Positions 18,145 to 26,037 of a stretch of 33,833 nucleotides of DNA are shown here, in pieces. Numbering within the stretch: position 1 is the stretch's first letter; the number at the start of each line of letters is the position of its first letter. Source of the stretch: CAYQTO01 sp964420455 (lineage in GTDB: Bacteria; Sumerlaeota; Sumerlaeia; SLMS01); the NCBI GenBank assembly GCA_964420455.1, contig CAYQTO010000018.1, forward strand, positions 1 to 33,833, given 5' to 3'. Position numbers and translations under genes: made by a program. The notes under the pieces are model-generated. The model saw only the letters and a program-made list of their open reading frames with translations. It was not told where the DNA came from and ran no database searches.

Positions 18145-18807
18145 ATGTCGCAAACTCGAACCGCCGCCTTCACACTGATCGAACTGCTGATCGTCGTCGC
18201 GATCATCGCCATCCTGGCGGCAATAGCGGTCCCCAACTTTCTCGAAGCTCAGACCCGATCGAAGGTTAGCAGGGCACAGGCGGACATGCGGACCATCGCG
18301 ACGGCGATCGAGAGCTACACGGTCGACAGCAACAGCCAACCCCCGGAACTCGGACCTGTTAACGGCCCCAAAGGTGCCTACAACTTCTCTCCCGCTACCA
18401 CCTCCTTCGGTTTTGTCCGCCTTTGGGAATGGAAGGTCGCGCCGACTGTCCTCACCTCACCGGTGGCCTACCTGACCTCCTTACCGGAGGATCCCTTCAA
18501 GAAGGGCGCCTCCAGCACCATTCCGCCCACCAACGGCTTCGCTTTCGATGCGGGCCAGCCCCTCGACATGGGGTACGTCTATCTCGATATCGCCAGCTGG
18601 GTCGCCTTCGAGAATCCCCAGTTTGATCCCGTGTGGTCCAACACCCTCTTCGGGCGCTGGGGCCTCGTCAGCCTCGGCCCCGACCAGACCTACAACCCGC
18701 CCGTGAGTGGAGACTTCAGCGACCTCGGTTGGATCTATGATCCGACCAACGGAACCGTCAGCCGCGGCCTCATCGTCCGAACGCAAAATCGTTCGGACTC
18801 ACTATAA
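18145..18807 (+). CDS. Type IV pilin-like pseudopilin (prepilin-type N-terminus)
   Basis: This 220-residue protein has a short eight-residue leader and then FTLIELLIVVAIIAILAAIA, the class III signal processed by prepilin peptidase. Glu5 of the mature chain is present. The residue before the cut is Ala instead of the usual Gly. The helix is followed by VPNFLEAQTRSKVSRAQADMR, typical of the type II secretion/pseudopilin proteins that are abundant in Sumerlaeota-like, Planctomycetota-like and Armatimonadota genomes. The C-terminal domain (about residues 60-220) is a beta-rich globular head that I do not recognise further. It would be assembled at the inner membrane into a pilus or secretion pseudopilus. 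A GGAAGG site and a sigma-54 promoter lie upstream. The rhodopsin gene starts 33 bases downstream. Confidence 0.9.
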   Translation: MSQTRTAAFTLIELLIVVAIIAILAAIAVPNFLEAQTRSKVSRAQADMRTIATAIESYTVDSNSQPPELGPVNGPKGAYNFSPATTSFGFVRLWEWKVAPTVLTSPVAYLTSLPEDPFKKGASSTIPPTNGFAFDAGQPLDMGYVYLDIASWVAFENPQFDPVWSNTLFGRWGLVSLGPDQTYNPPVSGDFSDLGWIYDPTNGTVSRGLIVRTQNRSDSL

Positions 18808-18840
18808 ACCACACCCCCCGCCAGGAGGAAGTTCACCACC

Positions 18841-19638
18841 ATGGATCTGCCAGACCTCTCCATCTTCCAGTACAACCTCATCACCAACCTCATGTCTTTT
18901 TCCGTAGCGACCATGTTTGCCGGTGCACTGTTCTTTTTCTTCTCTCGAAGTCAGGTCGCGCCCAAGTACCGGATGGCACTGCTCATTACTGCCCTCGTAC
19001 CCGCCATTGCTTGTTACCATTACGTGATGATCTACGGCAGCTTCAGTGGCGCTTACGCCCTCGTTGACGGTGTCTATACAGCCACCGGCAAGCCCTTCAA
19101 CGACGCCTATCGGTACGCCGATTGGCTGCTGACGGTGCCGCTCCTCGTCATCGAGCTGGTTGCCGTTCTCGCCCTTGCCCGCGACACCACGCGTAGTCTC
19201 GCCACCCGCCTCAGCCTTGCAGCAGCCCTCATGATCGCCCTCGGCTATCCCGGCGAGGTCGCCGCGGAAACCACCACCAAGCTGATCTGGTGGACGGCGT
19301 CCATGATTCCTTTCCTGTACATCCTGTGGGTGCTCTTCACCGAGTTCAGCACACATTACAAGGATCAGCCCGCGGAGGTTCGCGGCATGGTGGGTGGTGC
19401 CCGTACCGTGATCTTGATCACGTGGAGCTTTTACCCGATCGCCTACTTGGCCACCGTGGTCGGCCTGCCCCCTGCCACCGGCGAGACGGCCCTCCAAATC
19501 GGCTACACCATCGCGGACATCACCGCCAAGGTGGGCATGGGCGTGTATATCTACTTCATCGCGGCGGCCAAGACGCGCGCCGACGGCTGGCAGCCGGCGG
19601 ACGCCGCTGCTCCTGCTGGCGCTCCCACCCCCGCCTGA
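18841..19638 (+). CDS. Light-driven outward proton-pumping rhodopsin (DTE type)
   Basis: This 265-residue seven-helix microbial rhodopsin has the retinal Lys230 (ADITAK, with Asp226 four residues earlier). The helix C motif RYADWLLTVPLLVIE gives Asp94-Thr98-Glu105, the DTE set of proteorhodopsin and xanthorhodopsin proton pumps. His60 matches the counterion-partner His75 of proteorhodopsin. Leu102 sits at the tuning position (Leu105) that gives green absorption. In helix E, Trp150-Trp151 align with bacteriorhodopsin Trp137-Trp138; xanthorhodopsin has Gly at the second site to seat its carotenoid antenna, so antenna binding is unlikely. Helix F has WSFYP. It would pump protons across the inner membrane in light. 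AGGAGG (18823-18828) precedes the start. No carotenoid or retinal gene is in the window. The short spacing suggests co-transcription with the pilin gene. Confidence 0.95.
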   Translation: MDLPDLSIFQYNLITNLMSFSVATMFAGALFFFFSRSQVAPKYRMALLITALVPAIACYHYVMIYGSFSGAYALVDGVYTATGKPFNDAYRYADWLLTVPLLVIELVAVLALARDTTRSLATRLSLAAALMIALGYPGEVAAETTTKLIWWTASMIPFLYILWVLFTEFSTHYKDQPAEVRGMVGGARTVILITWSFYPIAYLATVVGLPPATGETALQIGYTIADITAKVGMGVYIYFIAAAKTRADGWQPADAAAPAGAPTPA

Positions 19639-19667
19639 CTCAAAGAACAACTACAGCGAAGGAAAGA

Positions 19668-19699
19668 ACCGGCCCGCCGCAAACATGCGGCGGGCCGGT
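19668..19699. terminator. Bidirectional hairpin terminator between convergent genes
   Basis: A perfect 13-bp inverted repeat (19668-19680 and 19687-19699) with a six-base loop lies between the converging stops of the rhodopsin gene (19638) and the 1206-residue protein gene (19728). On the minus strand it is followed by a T-rich stretch. On the plus strand there is no T tract, so it probably works best for the minus-strand gene. Confidence 0.75.
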
Positions 19700-19727
19700 G
19701 CGCTTGTGGTGCGATGGGGTGGGCTCA

Positions 19728-22700
19728 TCAATCACTGAATACCATCCAGTCCTCGACCCCTGTGGGCGTGTTGGTGATCTGGACGCTTTCCATGCCTGTA
19801 TAGCTCACGGTCTGGCGCGACGTCTGGTCGATCGTGCCCGCGCCCCCGCCCGACGGGTTGTGCACCGCCGGCTGTCCCTGCGCGTCGAACACGAGCGTAT
19901 CCGCAAAGCCCTCCGTGTCGCCCGCGATGTTCATCGTCGCAGTTGGCGAGGAAAGGACCACGACGAAGTCGTCGCCGGCCAGCAGGTTCGCGGTGATCAT
20001 CTCGATGCTGGCGTCGTAGGATACTGTCGGCCCGGCGCCCGTTGCCGATGTCGAGGTGACCCCGATCATATCCGCAGCGGGCGTGTAGGCCAGAACGAGC
20101 TCGTCGCCCGTGCTCGATCCGCTGTCGGAAATCGCAAGAGGACCGCCGATCAGGCTTAAGTCGATGGCGTAACGATCGTCGCCGGGCCCGCCGTCGAGCG
20201 TATCCACACCGCCAACGCCATCCAGCACGTCGTTTCCAGGGCCGCCGGCAAGGATATCGTTGTTGTTTGTTCCGATAAGCTGGTCCGGCCCGTCGAAGCC
20301 GTACAGCTGGACAGGCTGGCTATACAGCGACGCATTCAGGATGTCGCCGATGGTCGGCGAGTTTCCGCCGTTGAGGACCGCGAGTTCGGGGATTGGCGGG
20401 ATGAAGACGACGTTGCCACTGGCGCCACCGGCCAACACCAGCATCGGATCGGCGAGTTGATACTGGCCGGGTCCGGTCACCTCGAGCCGGTCGTTCCCCG
20501 GGCCGGAATCGTAAGATACAGGACCACCCATGGGAAGCGCCAGCGTGGAGGTCTGGCATTCGAGGACGTCATCGCCCGGGCCGGTTATGACGTTGAACTG
20601 ACCGAGGCCACCCGCCTGGAAACCCGCCGGATCCACCACCACCACGTCGTCCGCCAGGACGCCGTCGTTCGTTGCAGTATCCAGAGTGACCGCCGGAATC
20701 AGGAGGAACGTGATCGCCTCGAAGGCGACGCCGCCGCTCGATCCCGAGATGCGGTTCTGGCCGGGTGCGGGCACGTCCACCAGGAGGGTGTCGTTGCTGT
20801 TGGGCGTCACAAAAGTGAGGGTGCCCATGTTTTGAACGGTGATCGGCTCGAGTCCGGTGAACTGGATCGGCTGGATTGCCCCAAGGGTGATCGTGCCATC
20901 GCCCGCGGTGGCAGTGTCCGGCGTATAGATGGCCGAGACCGCACCGTCGCCAATAACGACGAGACTGTCGGTGCCGGTCGGGCCGCCGCCGTTATAGATC
21001 ACAGCGGCGAGCAGGGGAGGGATGCCGGAGCTGAAGTTGACCTGGAGCGAGTCGCTTCCGTCCTCGCCGTTGAACTCGATCGGGGCGGGGTAGGCCGCGT
21101 CGACGTCCGTCATCACGATCGTGTCGTCTCCATCGCCGGCGTTGATCGTCACCCGGCCGAGGAGAGGGGGCAGGAACTCCGTGTCGACGAACGCGCCGGT
21201 CGCCGTCTCGTCGAGTCGCGTCAAGCCGTCGTTTGGGACGACGTCCGACACGCGGAGGCTCTGCGGGCCCGTCACCTCCACGTTGATCACGCGGTCCGTT
21301 GCCACGACCCGGGTCTCGACGAGTTCCGTCTCCTCGTAGGTAAGGTCGAGCGTGTCGAAGAGGAAGGACCCTTGCTCGGGCCCGTCGAGGTCATGCGTCT
21401 CGAGGGTGACGACGCCCGTGGCGTTTCGCGTGATCAGCTTGTCGGCGTCGCCGCCCGCTTCGCCAAGGACCAGTTCGAGCCCGCTGGGAAGCGTCGTCGA
21501 ATTCAATCCATCGATGGTCACGTCGACCGTCTCGCTTACCGCGGTTCCGTTCACCTTCAGGCCGATGACGCCTGCCAGCGGCTTGCTGAAGAACGTCGTC
21601 GTCCCATCGTCCACCACGAGGTTGTTCGAGCCGTCGACATAGACGAAGTAGGTCGTCGACACGCCGGGAAGGGTGGTCGCGTCGGTGAAAGAAAACGTGC
21701 CGTACCTCGTTCCCCAACGGCCCGTCTCGCCAAAGATGTCCGGCGTGACTGCTTCCGCCAGCGCATACTCGTTATAGACCCAGAAAGACACGTCGTCCAC
21801 GGGGTCCACGACCATTCCCGAGTAATCGCCCCAGCGGTTCCTGCCCGAGCCGAAGCGCCGTTCGTACTTCGCGACGCCCGTCGCGAGGGTTGCGATCGGC
21901 TGGACGGATCCCGGCGGGTCTGTGGGCACCCGCCCCGTGTAGTACGCCCCGGCAAACAGCGACGGCCCCGACGCCGAAAAGCCGATCGCCATCTCGCCCA
22001 GCGAATTGCAGGCAATCGCCGGCATGTAGGTCGCAATATCCTCGTCCGTCCCGCCGTCCATGCCGATGCTGCCTTGCTGGACCAGCGTGGTCGTGGCCAC
22101 GCCGCCGGTCGTGTCGAACTCCCACCAATGGACCGTGCACTCGCCCGCGTCTTCACCGGTGCTGGGGACGATCTGGCTGCAGACCCACAACTGCTCGCCG
22201 CGCCACACCGCGTTCAGCGTCCGGCGGTCGTTGGTCTCGATGTCGAGGGAACCGGCACCGGGTTGTGGCGCATCCGGCATGGCGAGCGACGTATTGTCGA
22301 TGTTCCCCACGGGGATATCCACAAACGAGTAGCTCGGCGCCGTCAGCGGGTTGTCCAGTTGGATGATGCGCACGTATTCGTTGGTGCCGTCGCTCAGGCC
22401 GCTGTAGGCGACCAGGTAGGTCCCGAGCGTCGCCGTGGCCGGGCCGTACACATGCGCCGGGCGTGTCCCTGTTGGCGACTGGCCGATCGCACCGTACGGA
22501 TCCTGCACCGTGAACACCATCGCACCACCCGTATAGAACGGCGTCTTGTCGATCACCCACAGGCGCATGCCGCCATAGGACCGCGTCGCACCAAAGGTAA
22601 ACAGGTTGTAGGTGAGATACACCGCTTCCTCGTCCACCGCGAATCCGGGATAATCGCTCCAGTAGTCCGTCACCCCGATGGTGATCTTGCCGTTCAGCCG

Positions 22701-23348
22701 TGCGGCATACCATGTCCCTGTCGGGTCGCTCGTGGCGGAAACCGCAACGAAGATAGACGACTCGTCGGTGGGCGATCCGGTCAGGACTTCGAGCCGCTCG
22801 AGCGTGCACACGACAAACCGCCCGGCGTGCTGGTCATAGATCACCTTTGGGTCAAAGGTGTCGGTCGTCGGGTCGCTCGTTGTCCCCGGCAACAGCCCGG
22901 AGAAGAACGACTTGAGGCTGGTGCTCGAGACGTTGGCACCCGCACGGGTATAGACCTCGATGCTGGTGTTCACCATATTGACCACATGGTTGGGCCCCGC
23001 GGCGGCAATCGGGTCGGGAGGGATATGCATGAAGCCACCGTTGTTGGTCGCGTCGGCGTCCATGTTGATGGCCTCGATGGTGAGGGAGGCGCCAGGGGCG
23101 AGAGGCGTGGGGTCCTGGACAGAAGGACCCGGGGTATGGGGCGCGGCCATCCCCGCCGGGGGAGCGTCCTGACTCGGCACCGGCACGTCGGAGAACGACA
23201 GTGGGGCAGCCGCCAGCCGGGCCGCCGTCAACAGCAGCAGCGCCAGCAGCAGTCCGATGAGGAGGAAGGGATCAGAGCGGGTTGCCCGTGGGGAGCAACG
23301 ACTCGGGCAGCCGGCCATCCCGGTCCCGATGACGAAGGAGGGGTCCAT
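19728..23348 (-). CDS. Large secreted protein with RTX-like calcium repeats and shared C-terminal motif
   Basis: This 1206-residue protein has an N-terminal hydrophobic signal (about residues 25-50, LLLALLLLTAARLAAAP). Residues about 75-560 form a beta-rich domain with DPKVIYDQHAGRFVV and WSDYPGFAVDEEAVYLTYN; I know similar uncharacterised exoproteins but no function. The middle is Asp/Gly-rich beta structure (NGEDGSDSL). Near residues 1025-1060 are hemolysin-type nonapeptide repeats (GGPGNDVLDGVGGVDTLDGG), which bind calcium in RTX proteins. It ends PTGVEDWMVFSD, matching the end of the 2181-residue protein. ATG 23348 is chosen because GGAG lies seven bases upstream and the signal segment follows soon after; the frame is open to an ATG at 23420. 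It is probably exported to the surface or medium. Confidence 0.82.
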   Translation of the reverse strand: MDPSFVIGTGMAGCPSRCSPRATRSDPFLLIGLLLALLLLTAARLAAAPLSFSDVPVPSQDAPPAGMAAPHTPGPSVQDPTPLAPGASLTIEAINMDADATNNGGFMHIPPDPIAAAGPNHVVNMVNTSIEVYTRAGANVSSTSLKSFFSGLLPGTTSDPTTDTFDPKVIYDQHAGRFVVCTLERLEVLTGSPTDESSIFVAVSATSDPTGTWYAARLNGKITIGVTDYWSDYPGFAVDEEAVYLTYNLFTFGATRSYGGMRLWVIDKTPFYTGGAMVFTVQDPYGAIGQSPTGTRPAHVYGPATATLGTYLVAYSGLSDGTNEYVRIIQLDNPLTAPSYSFVDIPVGNIDNTSLAMPDAPQPGAGSLDIETNDRRTLNAVWRGEQLWVCSQIVPSTGEDAGECTVHWWEFDTTGGVATTTLVQQGSIGMDGGTDEDIATYMPAIACNSLGEMAIGFSASGPSLFAGAYYTGRVPTDPPGSVQPIATLATGVAKYERRFGSGRNRWGDYSGMVVDPVDDVSFWVYNEYALAEAVTPDIFGETGRWGTRYGTFSFTDATTLPGVSTTYFVYVDGSNNLVVDDGTTTFFSKPLAGVIGLKVNGTAVSETVDVTIDGLNSTTLPSGLELVLGEAGGDADKLITRNATGVVTLETHDLDGPEQGSFLFDTLDLTYEETELVETRVVATDRVINVEVTGPQSLRVSDVVPNDGLTRLDETATGAFVDTEFLPPLLGRVTINAGDGDDTIVMTDVDAAYPAPIEFNGEDGSDSLQVNFSSGIPPLLAAVIYNGGGPTGTDSLVVIGDGAVSAIYTPDTATAGDGTITLGAIQPIQFTGLEPITVQNMGTLTFVTPNSNDTLLVDVPAPGQNRISGSSGGVAFEAITFLLIPAVTLDTATNDGVLADDVVVVDPAGFQAGGLGQFNVITGPGDDVLECQTSTLALPMGGPVSYDSGPGNDRLEVTGPGQYQLADPMLVLAGGASGNVVFIPPIPELAVLNGGNSPTIGDILNASLYSQPVQLYGFDGPDQLIGTNNNDILAGGPGNDVLDGVGGVDTLDGGPGDDRYAIDLSLIGGPLAISDSGSSTGDELVLAYTPAADMIGVTSTSATGAGPTVSYDASIEMITANLLAGDDFVVVLSSPTATMNIAGDTEGFADTLVFDAQGQPAVHNPSGGGAGTIDQTSRQTVSYTGMESVQITNTPTGVEDWMVFSD

Positions 23349-23733
23349 GGCGCGTCTCCGGATTGTGGTTGAAACAACATCTTTCAATTCCTCCCGGACG
23401 AACGGGCTTGTCAAGAACATGCCGCATCTTCAACGGAACTTTCCGATAAAGAGAGTAAAGATAACTCGCTTGAAATCAGTCCTCTGTGGACATAAGATCT
23501 CCGAAATGCGCTCTCACGCCTCTTGTCGGAGGAGGACCTTTTTGATCCGATTTCCGGCGCGGAGAACTCCCCTCCCAGTTCGGCCGGCAATCCCAAGCAG
23601 CACTTAAGCGGGCTGGCCGACCAAGGTTCGCCATCACACCTGGCAAGATACGCTGGCCTCACAGGCACCGGTCGAGTTATCCAGAAACAATGAAGCGCGA
23701 CCGCAGGCATCACCGTCGGGAGGAACGACGTCC
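23349..23733. other. Divergent intergenic region before the glycan cluster
   Basis: This 385-base gap lies between the minus-strand secreted protein and the plus-strand GT2 gene, and is more AT-rich than its surroundings. A perfect TTGACA hexamer on the minus strand (23409-23414) has no acceptable -10 box at 16-18 bases, so it is only a weak promoter candidate. GGGAGG (23718-23723) is the ribosome-binding site of the GT2 gene. Short ORFs here have no recognisable protein features. Confidence 0.35.
23356..23359 (-). promoter_or_regulatory. Ribosome-binding site that selects start 23348
   Basis: GGAG on the minus strand, seven bases before ATG 23348, favours this start over the longer frame beginning at 23420, which has no comparable site and no signal-like residues in its extra 24 codons. 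Confidence 0.55.
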
Positions 23734-24696
23734 ATGACACCCCGCGTTTCTGTCGTCGTCCCGGCATACAACGACGAGGAGCACCTGGCGGAAACGTTGC
23801 GCTCCGTCCAAGAGCAAACCCTGCCCGACTGGGAACTCCTCCTCGCCGACGACGGATCGACGGACCAGACCGTGGCCCTGGCGCGGCAGGTCGCCGCGGC
23901 CGACAAGCGCATCCGTGTCCTCAGCTTCGAGCATCGCGGCCATCCCGGCGCCACCCGCAACGCCGCCATCGCCCAAGCCCGCGGCGACTATATCGCCTTT
24001 CTCGACGCGGACGACCTGTGGCTGCCGGAAAAACTCGAAAAACAACTCGCCGCGATTGCCGGCCTCGAACGCCCCGGCCTTGTCTATACACTCGTGGAGG
24101 AGTTCTGGGACCAGCCCGATCCCCCCCCCCAGAACTGGCTTCGCGAGCCTCCCCCCGCCACCCACCGCGAGCAATACGCCATGAACCTCACCTTTCGCCA
24201 AATTCCCTGCACGGTCACGATCCTCGCGGAACGCACCTTCGTTCAGGAAATCGGTGGCTTCAGCGAGGACCCGGAGCTTCGTTCCGGCCAGGACTGGGAC
24301 TTTACCAACCGGGCGATTTGGCGTCGTCCTCTCGTGTGCGTCCCCGAGGTGCTTGCCCGTGTCCGCATTCGGGCCCGCTCCCTCTCGCGTGGAAACCGGC
24401 GCCATCCTAAGTACCGCATTTATGGACTCGAGCTGGCCGAGAAGCGCGGTGAACTGCCCCTGGACCTCCGCCGGCGCGCCTGGTCCACCGCCTGGCTCAT
24501 CCAAGGCGAGCGACTCCTCGCGGCCGGCGAGCCCGGCTGGCGCCGCGCCCTCTGGCTGGCCTGGCGTCACGATCCCCTCAGTATCTACCGCCTTCCCGCC
24601 GGCCTCGCCTCCGGGCTCCCCCGCGGGGCCGCCTACCCCCTTTACAGCGCGCTCAAGGAAATCCAACGCCGCGTCACCAAGCGCAAGTTCGCCTGA
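23734..24696 (+). CDS. Family 2 glycosyltransferase (GT-A fold)
   Basis: This 320-residue cytoplasmic or membrane-associated enzyme transfers a sugar from a nucleotide-sugar donor. The family signatures are VSVVVPAYNDEEHL at the start, ADDGSTD (residues 38-44) and FLDADDLW (residues 89-96, with the Asp-x-Asp metal motif at 91-93). SGQDWDFTNR near residue 185 fits the acceptor/base region. The C-terminal 100 residues are basic and helical. GGGAGG lies ten bases before the ATG. It is the first gene of a co-oriented surface-glycan cluster. Codons 130-132 (Pro-Pro-Pro) are written as ten consecutive C residues (24121-24130), a possible slippage site. Donor and acceptor cannot be told from the sequence. 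Confidence 0.93.
   Translation: MTPRVSVVVPAYNDEEHLAETLRSVQEQTLPDWELLLADDGSTDQTVALARQVAAADKRIRVLSFEHRGHPGATRNAAIAQARGDYIAFLDADDLWLPEKLEKQLAAIAGLERPGLVYTLVEEFWDQPDPPPQNWLREPPPATHREQYAMNLTFRQIPCTVTILAERTFVQEIGGFSEDPELRSGQDWDFTNRAIWRRPLVCVPEVLARVRIRARSLSRGNRRHPKYRIYGLELAEKRGELPLDLRRRAWSTAWLIQGERLLAAGEPGWRRALWLAWRHDPLSIYRLPAGLASGLPRGAAYPLYSALKEIQRRVTKRKFA
24121..24130 (+). repeat. C10 homopolymer tract inside GT2 gene
   Basis: Ten C residues encode Pro130-Pro132 of the GT2 enzyme. Loss or gain of one base would shift the frame in the middle of the protein. Such tracts in glycosyltransferase genes cause phase variation in several pathogens. At this GC content about one such tract per window is expected by chance, so function is unproven. 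Confidence 0.7.
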
Positions 24697-24795
24697 CCCA
24701 CCCACCCCCTTCACCGGTTGCCATCACCGGCAGCCAGGCCAACAGTCACACGCGATCGCCTTTCCATCGCCGACTGCTCCGTGACTGGGATCCCC

Positions 24796-25920
24796 GTGGC
24801 GCGCCTCCTCTTTGACGTCAGCAACATGAACGACGCGCGCCGCACGGGCATCGGCCGCCTGACGGAGAACCTTCTACGGTCATCCGCCCTCATCATGGAA
24901 TCCGGCCAATGGACGGCCGGCCAACTCACCTGCGTCAGCGCCTGGCCCTTTCGACTTCCGGGGGACGACCTCGCCCGGTTTCGCGCCCTCGGCATCCGCT
25001 TTCAACACCTCCCCACCCCCAGCATGTACCTCTATCGGTTCCTACGCCTGCCCTCCTTCGCGCGGCGGCAGAAGGCCGACCTCCTCGTCATTCCCGAACC
25101 CACCGTCTTCCCCTATCCCCGATGCCCCCGCTATACGGTGCTCCTGAACGACCTCATCCACATCGACGACCGTCCCTCCATGTCGTGGCACATCGCGCTC
25201 ATCTATCGGACGCTGGCCGACCGCACCCTCCGGGGCGCCGCCAGTATCGGCGCCATTTCCGAATTCACCCGCCACCGCGCCGAGGCCCACCTCCCCGGCA
25301 TCGGCCACAAGACACACCTTATTCCCATGGTCTGCGACCTTCCTCCTGTCGATGAGGACCCCTCCCCCGAATCCGCGGAGGCATTCGCCCTCTTCGTCGG
25401 CAACCTCATCCCACGCAAGAACATCCGCCGGCTGGTCCGAGTCTTCGCCCGCTGGAAAAAAAAGCATCCCCGCGAGTTCGTTCCGCTCGTTGTCGTTGGA
25501 AAACCCAACCCGAGAGTCGACCACATCGCCCCCTTCCTCGAGAAAGCGGAACGTCGCGGCATCGTTCGTCGCACCGGCTACGTCACCGACGAGGAGTTGC
25601 GCCGCCTCTATCGCACCGCCCTGTTCTTCGTCTTCCCCTCCCTCTACGAAGGCTACGGCCTGCCGATCCTCGAAGCCATGAGCCATGGTTGCCCGGTGCT
25701 CACGTCGGCCGGCACGGCCACCGGCGAGGCCGCCGGCGGCGCCGCGGAACTCGTCGATCCCGAATCGGACGAGGCACTCCTGGGCGCGCTGCGTCGCCTG
25801 CGTGCCGACCAAAATCGCCGCGACGAACTCCGCTCCCTCGGGTACGCCCGCGTCGCCGAACTCACCCACGAGCGACAGGGACACGCCTTCCAGCGCCTCC
25901 TCCTCGCCGGGCTCGGGTGA
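24796..25920 (+). CDS. Family 4 (GT-B fold) glycosyltransferase
   Basis: This protein is 374 residues long from GTG 24796. The N-terminus LLFDVSNMNDARRTGIGRLTEN is the usual opening of GT4 enzymes in O-antigen and exopolysaccharide clusters. The C-terminal nucleotide-sugar domain has FVGNLIPRKNIRRLV and, near residue 285, the E-x7-E motif in LYEGYGLPILEAMSHGCPV. The product transfers a hexose-like sugar onto a lipid-linked glycan at the inner face of the membrane. The frame is open to a TTG at 24718 and a GTG at 24781, but those extra residues (Pro/Ser/Arg-rich) are not family-like, so the later GTG is preferred. It follows the GT2 gene by about 100 bases without a terminator. An A8 tract (25455-25462) encodes Lys-Lys-Lys. 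Confidence 0.88.
   Translation: MARLLFDVSNMNDARRTGIGRLTENLLRSSALIMESGQWTAGQLTCVSAWPFRLPGDDLARFRALGIRFQHLPTPSMYLYRFLRLPSFARRQKADLLVIPEPTVFPYPRCPRYTVLLNDLIHIDDRPSMSWHIALIYRTLADRTLRGAASIGAISEFTRHRAEAHLPGIGHKTHLIPMVCDLPPVDEDPSPESAEAFALFVGNLIPRKNIRRLVRVFARWKKKHPREFVPLVVVGKPNPRVDHIAPFLEKAERRGIVRRTGYVTDEELRRLYRTALFFVFPSLYEGYGLPILEAMSHGCPVLTSAGTATGEAAGGAAELVDPESDEALLGALRRLRADQNRRDELRSLGYARVAELTHERQGHAFQRLLLAGLG
25455..25462 (+). repeat. A8 homopolymer tract inside GT4 gene
   Basis: Eight A residues followed by G encode Lys-Lys-Lys. This is rare for a GC-rich gene: fewer than 0.1 such tracts are expected in the window from base composition. It contains the A-AAA-AAG slippery heptamer in frame. Either transcriptional/translational slippage or replication slippage is possible. 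Confidence 0.6.
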
Positions 25921-26037
25921 ACCTGCGAACGTCTCCCCTGCTCCCCGAGGCCCGCGGGATGCGGCTTTACACCGCCCGGGGACAGGTCGAATGTCCAACC
26001 ACGAGATGAGAGCACCCCCAGCCCGAATCGGTACGCC

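Noticed and set aside
18841..19638. Xanthorhodopsin-type carotenoid antenna
   Set aside because: The key Gly is replaced by Trp151, as in bacteriorhodopsin, so the antenna pocket is predicted to be closed.
20457..23372. A 971-codon open frame on the plus strand
   Set aside because: Antisense shadow of the RTX-containing protein. Its composition is His/Arg/Asp-rich and random-looking, while the minus frame has RTX repeats and an export signal.
23409..23414. Perfect TTGACA hexamer on the minus strand upstream of the secreted-protein gene
   Set aside because: No -10 box at acceptable spacing (the best candidate matches two of six bases), so not called as a promoter.
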